This document shows positions 31,387-35,832 of a stretch of 35,832 nucleotides of DNA, in pieces. Within the stretch, counting starts at the first letter, position 1, and the number at the start of each line of letters is the position of its first letter. The notes beneath the pieces were generated by a model. The model was not told the origin of the DNA, did no database searches, and worked only from the letters and a program-made list of their open reading frames with translations. The DNA is from Desulfobulbaceae bacterium. GTDB taxonomy: Bacteria; Desulfobacterota; Desulfobulbia; Desulfobulbales; SURF-16. The stretch covers positions 1-35,832 of the forward strand of contig JANTGB010000001.1 in NCBI GenBank assembly GCA_024763115.1, in the 5' to 3' direction. Both the position numbers and the translations under genes were made by a program.

Positions 31387-32349
31387 CTACAGAGAGGTTT
31401 CAGCATCGGCAAGTCTCTTCAGACAGTTGTCAAGACTTTCCGGCTTGTCTACCTGAAGGCAGATACATTCGTGTCCTTTAGGCAGAATTTTCTTTATCAG
31501 TCCGGTCAGTACTGTTTTCGGCCCGACTTCGATAAAAACTCTTACGCCATTTTCATACATATTGATAATAATATCATACCACCTGACCATGGATGAAATC
31601 TGGCGGGCCATAATATCCCTGATTTTGTCAGGAACTGACTCCGGCATGGCGGTTACATTAAAATAAACCGTCCCGGTCGGCGACTTGAAATCAGCCTGGG
31701 CAATGGCTTTAGTAAAATCAGGCACGGCTCCGGCGATTAACGGGCTGTGCCAGGCCCCGCTCACCGGCAGGGGAATGGCCCTGCCCTTTTGCCGAGCCAC
31801 CTCTGCCGCCGCTGCCTCAAGCGCTGCCTTTTCGCCGGAAATAACTATCTGTCTGGCGGAATTATAATTGGCCGCAGTGAGTACTCCTTTATCCGTGATA
31901 CCGGAGACAATATCTTCAACCCGGTTAAGATCAAGTTTCAAGACCGCCAGCATGGAACCGGGATTGGCCGCGCTTTCCCGTTCCATGAGCCTGCCCCTTT
32001 CCGTGACCAGGCGCAGGGTATCCGCCGGGCTCAAGACCCCGGCGCCAGCCAGGGCGCCATACTCGCCCAGGCTGTGACCGGCAAAAAAATCACCCCTGAT
32101 TCCGGCCTTTTCCACCATGCGCCGGCAGATAAGATTCATCACGGTCATGGCGGGCTGCAAATACAGGGTACGGGTCAGATCCTCCATGGGCCCGTCCAGG
32201 CATAATTTTTTCAGAGGAAAACCGCTTACCTCTTCAGCCATGGCCAGCAGGTCACGGCATCCCTCATCTTCTTCAAGAAATTCCCGGCCCATGCCTACAT
32301 ACTGCGAGCCCTGGCCCGGAAAAATAAATGCTGTTTTATTCACTGTCAT
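31387..32349 (-). CDS. fabD: Malonyl-CoA:ACP transacylase
   Basis: The 320-residue enzyme loads malonyl groups onto acyl carrier protein for fatty-acid synthesis. The N-terminus is FIFPGQGSQYVGMG, the nucleophile Ser93 lies in GHSLGE, a conserved Arg in TERGRLME, and catalytic His201 in GAWHSPLI. It sits without other fab genes, between lspA and a Cys-rich gene. Its first 14 bases overlap the lspA end, and its start codon is embedded in the GGAAGACAGAGG-type simple repeat, which supplies the purine-rich sequence upstream of the ATG. Confidence 0.95.
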   Translation of the reverse strand: MTVNKTAFIFPGQGSQYVGMGREFLEEDEGCRDLLAMAEEVSGFPLKKLCLDGPMEDLTRTLYLQPAMTVMNLICRRMVEKAGIRGDFFAGHSLGEYGALAGAGVLSPADTLRLVTERGRLMERESAANPGSMLAVLKLDLNRVEDIVSGITDKGVLTAANYNSARQIVISGEKAALEAAAAEVARQKGRAIPLPVSGAWHSPLIAGAVPDFTKAIAQADFKSPTGTVYFNVTAMPESVPDKIRDIMARQISSMVRWYDIIINMYENGVRVFIEVGPKTVLTGLIKKILPKGHECICLQVDKPESLDNCLKRLADAETSL

Positions 32350-32857
32350 CTGTCTTCCGTCCTCTGTCTTCCGGCTTTCGGCTTCTGATATCCACCAGCA
32401 AAAACATGCCCACGCCGATACAAATTGCCGAATCAGCTACATTAAAAGGCGGCCAATGGCACCCCTTAATATAAAAATCAAGAAAATCAACCACAAAGCC
32501 GAAACGAAGCCGATCAATGAGATTCCCCACGGCCCCGCCGGCGATCAGTCCCAAGCTGTAACTATAAATGACTGATTTATGACGGAAATGCCTTAAGGCA
32601 GCCCCGATAAAAACCAGGGCGGCCAGGGTAATCACCACAAAAAAAATCTGCCGCCACCAGCCATGATCACCGGCCAGGAAACCAAAAGCCGCCCCATTGT
32701 TATGCAGATAGGTCAGATTGAAAAAACCGGGGATTATCTCCCGGCTCTCAAAAAGGACAAAACTGCTTCTTATCTGCCATTTACTTAACCGGTCAAAAAC
32801 AACAACCAGAAAAATAACCAGCAGAGGAGCAGTCAAAGTTGATTTCCCGGCAGTCAT
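32336..32857 (-). CDS. lspA: Lipoprotein signal peptidase (signal peptidase II)
   Basis: The 173-residue inner-membrane aspartic protease cleaves prolipoproteins such as Pal. It has four predicted membrane helices, the conserved YLHNNGAAFGFL, and the catalytic aspartates in GNLIDRLRFGFVVDFLDF and FNVADSAI. ATG 32857 lies 2 bases from the ileS stop (TGAGATG), the classical ileS-lspA pairing; the longer frame to 32923 runs into ileS and is not preferred. The last about 16 residues (RKPEDRGRKTDDSE) are encoded by a simple DNA repeat found elsewhere in the window, so the tail is probably not functional protein sequence in origin. Confidence 0.94.
   Translation of the reverse strand: MTAGKSTLTAPLLVIFLVVVFDRLSKWQIRSSFVLFESREIIPGFFNLTYLHNNGAAFGFLAGDHGWWRQIFFVVITLAALVFIGAALRHFRHKSVIYSYSLGLIAGGAVGNLIDRLRFGFVVDFLDFYIKGCHWPPFNVADSAICIGVGMFLLVDIRSRKPEDRGRKTDDSE
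32344..32390. repeat. Simple repeat spanning the lspA end and fabD start
   Basis: On the minus strand it reads CCGGAAGACAGAGGACGGAA and GACAGATG, matching 35650-35685 (plus strand) and 28931-28967. It overlaps the last codons of lspA and the fabD initiation region. Confidence 0.6.
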
Positions 32858-32858
32858 C

Positions 32859-35648
32859 TCAGGGCGCAATCTCACGCAATACCCCGGCGCAGCGCTGACA
32901 GATTGTCGAATGGGCGGGATCACTGCCCACGGTATCGCTCCTGATCCAGCAGCGTTCGCATTTCACACCCCGGGCCGGTTTAATCAGGACAGTAAGTCCG
33001 GGGATTGTTTCACTGCCGATGCCACCGTCCAGCGCAGCTTCAAGTTTAAGGGCCGAGACAATGGCAATACTCTCCAGTTGTGACCAGTTATCCGCCAGAA
33101 AACCGGCAAGCTCACCTTCCGCAGCCAGCAAGACCTCTGCCTCCAGAGAATGACCGATAACCTTATCCCGCCGGGCCAGCTCCAGTGCCCCGGTGATTTC
33201 GGACCGGACAGCCAGGAGCCGCTCCCAACGTTCCATCAGTTCCGGCTGTACATATTCTTCCTTTGCCGCCGGAAAGGAAGCAACAAAGGGATTAACCTCC
33301 CGCTCAGGGTCAGGCGGCAGATAGTCCCAGACCTCGGCCACGGTAAAACTTAAAATCGGGGTCATCATCCGCAGCAGGCCGTCCAGAATTTCAGCCAGAA
33401 CAGTCTGGGCTCCGCGCCGCGCCTCTGAGGCCGGGGGGCTGGTATAGAGTCTGTCCTTGATAATGTCTAAATAAAAATTACTCATGGTGACGGTGCAGAA
33501 ATGATGGAGACCGTGCATAACCCCATGAAACTCAAACTGCTCATAGCCTTTTGCCACCTTTCTTTTCAACTGCTCAAACTGAACCAGAGCCCAGCGGTCA
33601 AGTTCGCTCATGGCGGCAAAGTCAACCCGATCCGAAGCCGGATTAAAATCATTAAGGTTACCCAGCATATAACGGAAGGTATTCCTGATCTTGCGGTAGC
33701 CGTCGGAAAGCTGACGAAGTATTTCATCGGAAATCTTGATATCATCGCGGTAATCCTCAAAGGCAACCCACATGCGGAGGATTTCGGCCCCGTATTTATC
33801 AATTATTTCGCTGGGAGCAATGACATTACCGATACTCTTTGACATCTTCTTGCCCTGGCCGTCCACTACGAAACCGTGGGTCAGAACGCCGCGATAGGGC
33901 GGAACCCCCCTGGTTCCCACCGAGGCCAGCAGAGCGCTCTGGAACCAGCCCCGATGCTGATCGCTGCCCTCAAGATAAAGATCAGCCGGGGTCGGCAGAC
34001 CGCGCTCTTCCAGGACTGCGGCATAGCTGACCCCGGAATCAAACCAGACATCAAGGATATCATCCTCCTTGACAAACTCCCTTGCCCCGCATTTGCCGCA
34101 TTTGGCCTCATCCCCGAGAAAATCGCTGATTTCATGGGAAAACCAGGCATCAGCTCCCTCTTTACTGAAAAGCCGGCTGATCCGGGCATCGACCTCTTTG
34201 TTATTGGCCACGGCCCCGCATTTTTTACAATAAATAACCGTAAGCGGCACGCCCCAGGCCCGCTGGCGCGACAAACACCAGTCAGGCCGGTTCTCGACCA
34301 TGCCGTAAATTCGTTCCATCCCCCATTTCGGCGTCCATTTGACCTCGCGGATGGTAGCCAGAGCCTTTTGGCGTAGATCATTTTTTTCCATGGAGATAAA
34401 CCACTGTTCCGTGGCCCGGAAATTAACCGGCTTCTTGCAGCGCCAGCAATGGGGATAACTGTGACTCAGATCACTGCGAAAAACCAGGGCTCCCTGTTTG
34501 GCCAGATCAGCAATAATCAGCTCATTGGCCTCGGTTATAAGCATATCCGCATAAGGCCCGGCCCCAGCGGTAAATCGGCCTTTATCATCAACCGGCGACA
34601 GAGGTTCCAGGCCATAACGCAGACCGGTAAGGTAGTCATCCCGGCCATGGCCCGGCGCAGTATGAACGCAGCCGGTACCCGTATCCAGGGTGACATAATC
34701 AGCCAGCACCAACAATGATTCCCGTTCCATAAAGGGATGAATACATTTACGCCCCTCAAGCGGGGCAGAGTCAAAGGTAGCGCTAATGTTATATTCACTG
34801 ATGCCGAACTCGGCCATGGCCTGTTCCACCAGGCCTTCGGCCATAATCCAGACCTCGCCCCCCACCTCGACTGCGGCATAGGTAAACTGGGGATGAAAGG
34901 CCACTGCCAGGTTGGCGGGCAGAGTCCAGGGGGTCGTTGTCCAGATCACCACGCTGGTTTCTCGTCCGGCCAGCTCCGGGACAACATCACTTAAGTCATC
35001 GCCGACCTTGAATTTAACATAAATCGAGGGCGAGGAATGATCATAATATTCAACCTCTGCCTCGGCCAGCGCCGTAACACAGGAAGAACACCAGTAAACC
35101 GGTTTCTTGCTGCGTACCACCGAGCCGTTGGCCAGAAAACGGTTAAATTCACGGGCAATGGCGGTCTCATAGGCATAATTAATGGTCAGATAAGGGTTGT
35201 CCCAGTCACCGATAACCCCAAGGCGTTTGAAGTCCTCTTTCTGAATCTTTATCCATTTGCCGGCATACTTGCGGCAGGCGGAACGAAAAGCCAGTTTACT
35301 GATTTTTCGTTTTTTCTCGCCCAGCTCCTTGTCAACATTATGCTCGATGGGCAGGCCATGGCAGTCCCAGCCCGGAATATAGGGGCAGTGAAAACCGGCC
35401 ATGCGTTTTGATTTAAGAATAATATCCTTTAAGACCTTGTTAAAGGCGGTACCCAGATGAATACGGCCATTGGCGTAAGGCGGGCCGTCATGGAGAAGAT
35501 AGAGAGGCTTGTCGCTGCTTGCCTCCTGAACCTGCTCATACAATTTCCCCTTTTCCCACTGTTTTAAAAACATGGGTTCTTTCCGGGGCAGATTGGCCTT
35601 CATTTTAAACTTTGTTTTAGGAAGATTAAGGGTCTTTTTATAATCCAT
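32859..35648 (-). CDS. ileS: Isoleucyl-tRNA synthetase
   Basis: This is a 929-residue class I synthetase charging tRNA-Ile. The HIGH-type motif is HLGT (64-67) in PPYANGRIHLGTAFNK. WTTTPWTLPANLAVAF marks the editing domain (CP1), and the second signature is KKMSKSIGN. A C-terminal zinc finger has cysteine pairs CERC and CQRC. The ends and length match bacterial-type IleS. It heads the minus-strand run ileS-lspA-fabD. The region before the ATG is occupied by a simple repeat and no obvious ribosome binding site is visible. No T-box leader is seen, as expected outside Firmicutes. Confidence 0.96.
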   Translation of the reverse strand: MDYKKTLNLPKTKFKMKANLPRKEPMFLKQWEKGKLYEQVQEASSDKPLYLLHDGPPYANGRIHLGTAFNKVLKDIILKSKRMAGFHCPYIPGWDCHGLPIEHNVDKELGEKKRKISKLAFRSACRKYAGKWIKIQKEDFKRLGVIGDWDNPYLTINYAYETAIAREFNRFLANGSVVRSKKPVYWCSSCVTALAEAEVEYYDHSSPSIYVKFKVGDDLSDVVPELAGRETSVVIWTTTPWTLPANLAVAFHPQFTYAAVEVGGEVWIMAEGLVEQAMAEFGISEYNISATFDSAPLEGRKCIHPFMERESLLVLADYVTLDTGTGCVHTAPGHGRDDYLTGLRYGLEPLSPVDDKGRFTAGAGPYADMLITEANELIIADLAKQGALVFRSDLSHSYPHCWRCKKPVNFRATEQWFISMEKNDLRQKALATIREVKWTPKWGMERIYGMVENRPDWCLSRQRAWGVPLTVIYCKKCGAVANNKEVDARISRLFSKEGADAWFSHEISDFLGDEAKCGKCGAREFVKEDDILDVWFDSGVSYAAVLEERGLPTPADLYLEGSDQHRGWFQSALLASVGTRGVPPYRGVLTHGFVVDGQGKKMSKSIGNVIAPSEIIDKYGAEILRMWVAFEDYRDDIKISDEILRQLSDGYRKIRNTFRYMLGNLNDFNPASDRVDFAAMSELDRWALVQFEQLKRKVAKGYEQFEFHGVMHGLHHFCTVTMSNFYLDIIKDRLYTSPPASEARRGAQTVLAEILDGLLRMMTPILSFTVAEVWDYLPPDPEREVNPFVASFPAAKEEYVQPELMERWERLLAVRSEITGALELARRDKVIGHSLEAEVLLAAEGELAGFLADNWSQLESIAIVSALKLEAALDGGIGSETIPGLTVLIKPARGVKCERCWIRSDTVGSDPAHSTICQRCAGVLREIAP

Positions 35649-35685
35649 ATCAGAAACCGGAAGTCAGAGGTCGGAAGCCGGAAAA
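35649..35685. repeat. Simple repeat directly before ileS
   Basis: ATCAGAAACCGGAAGTCAGA, GGTCGGAAGCCGGAAAAGG abuts the ileS start codon on the other strand. It matches the sequence at the lspA/fabD junction in the opposite orientation. The rest of the window to 35832 shows only a small GGGTA/TACCC hairpin around 35746-35760 and no gene. Confidence 0.55.
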
Positions 35686-35832
35686 GGATGCTTCATTGTT
35701 TTGTTTATTGTCAATGGCGAAATAATGTTGTAAAAATTCGGGTTGGGTAAAAGCTACCCTTCTCTACCCCTTTAAATGTTCGGATAGTGCCCCAGATTTG
35801 TTCGTTTCGGCGTGTTCACTATAGTATACTAT

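Noticed and set aside
32858..32923. Longer LspA starting within ileS
   Set aside because: The added residues are an off-frame reading of the IleS zinc finger; ATG 32857 fits the family start and the ileS stop.
35649..35832. Possible T-box or other riboswitch before ileS
   Set aside because: No T-box sequence or terminator/antiterminator pair was seen; the stretch is a simple repeat plus one 5-bp hairpin.

Overview
The window looks like a piece of a Gram-negative, probably deltaproteobacterial (Desulfobacterota-type) chromosome. The evidence is an outer-membrane layer (porin, Pal, Skp/OmpH), several chemoreceptors, a large multidomain CheA, a HEAT-repeat response regulator, PpsR and many small dispersed hairpin repeats between genes. 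The taxonomic call is inference from gene content; there is no rRNA or tRNA in the window.

Region 1 (1-2750) is a decayed zone. It holds a substrate-binding-protein pseudogene with an in-frame stop, a chemoreceptor lacking its sensor half, and several copies of a hairpin repeat family whose best copy (2585-2736) has perfect 10-bp terminal inverted repeats.

Region 2 (2785-16460) is a signalling island. On the plus strand lie a receiver-PP2C phosphatase and an RsbW-type anti-sigma kinase, then (after a convergent dCache chemoreceptor on the minus strand) a STAS anti-sigma antagonist, a 1064-residue hybrid CheA, CheW and a PilJ-type chemoreceptor. Convergent to these, on the minus strand, is cheB-cheR-HEAT/receiver, tightly coupled. 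Together they make a nearly complete chemosensory array plus all three parts of a partner-switching module (phosphatase, kinase, antagonist). No stand-alone CheY is present: receivers occur only fused to PP2C, CheA, CheB and HEAT repeats. I infer that CheA phosphorelay may control the partner switch and the HEAT protein rather than, or as well as, a flagellar motor.

Region 3 (16461-19593) is another decayed zone: frameshifted Hpt-like and sensor-kinase remnants, a porin gene interrupted by one amber codon with a hairpin element 31 bases upstream of its start, and about 570 bases of gene-free DNA rich in repeats.

Region 4 (19594-35832) is housekeeping: a family 2 glycosyltransferase; adk-trmFO-UDG (overlapping); receiver/PilZ-pgl; ompH/skp and pal; alpha-glucan phosphorylase; an unknown protein followed by ppsR; and the minus-strand run ileS-lspA-fabD-Cys-rich YkgJ-like protein-small membrane protein, joined by overlaps or very short gaps. 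A simple GGAAGACAGAGG-type repeat recurs at gene borders and has become part of the lspA 3' end and the fabD start region.
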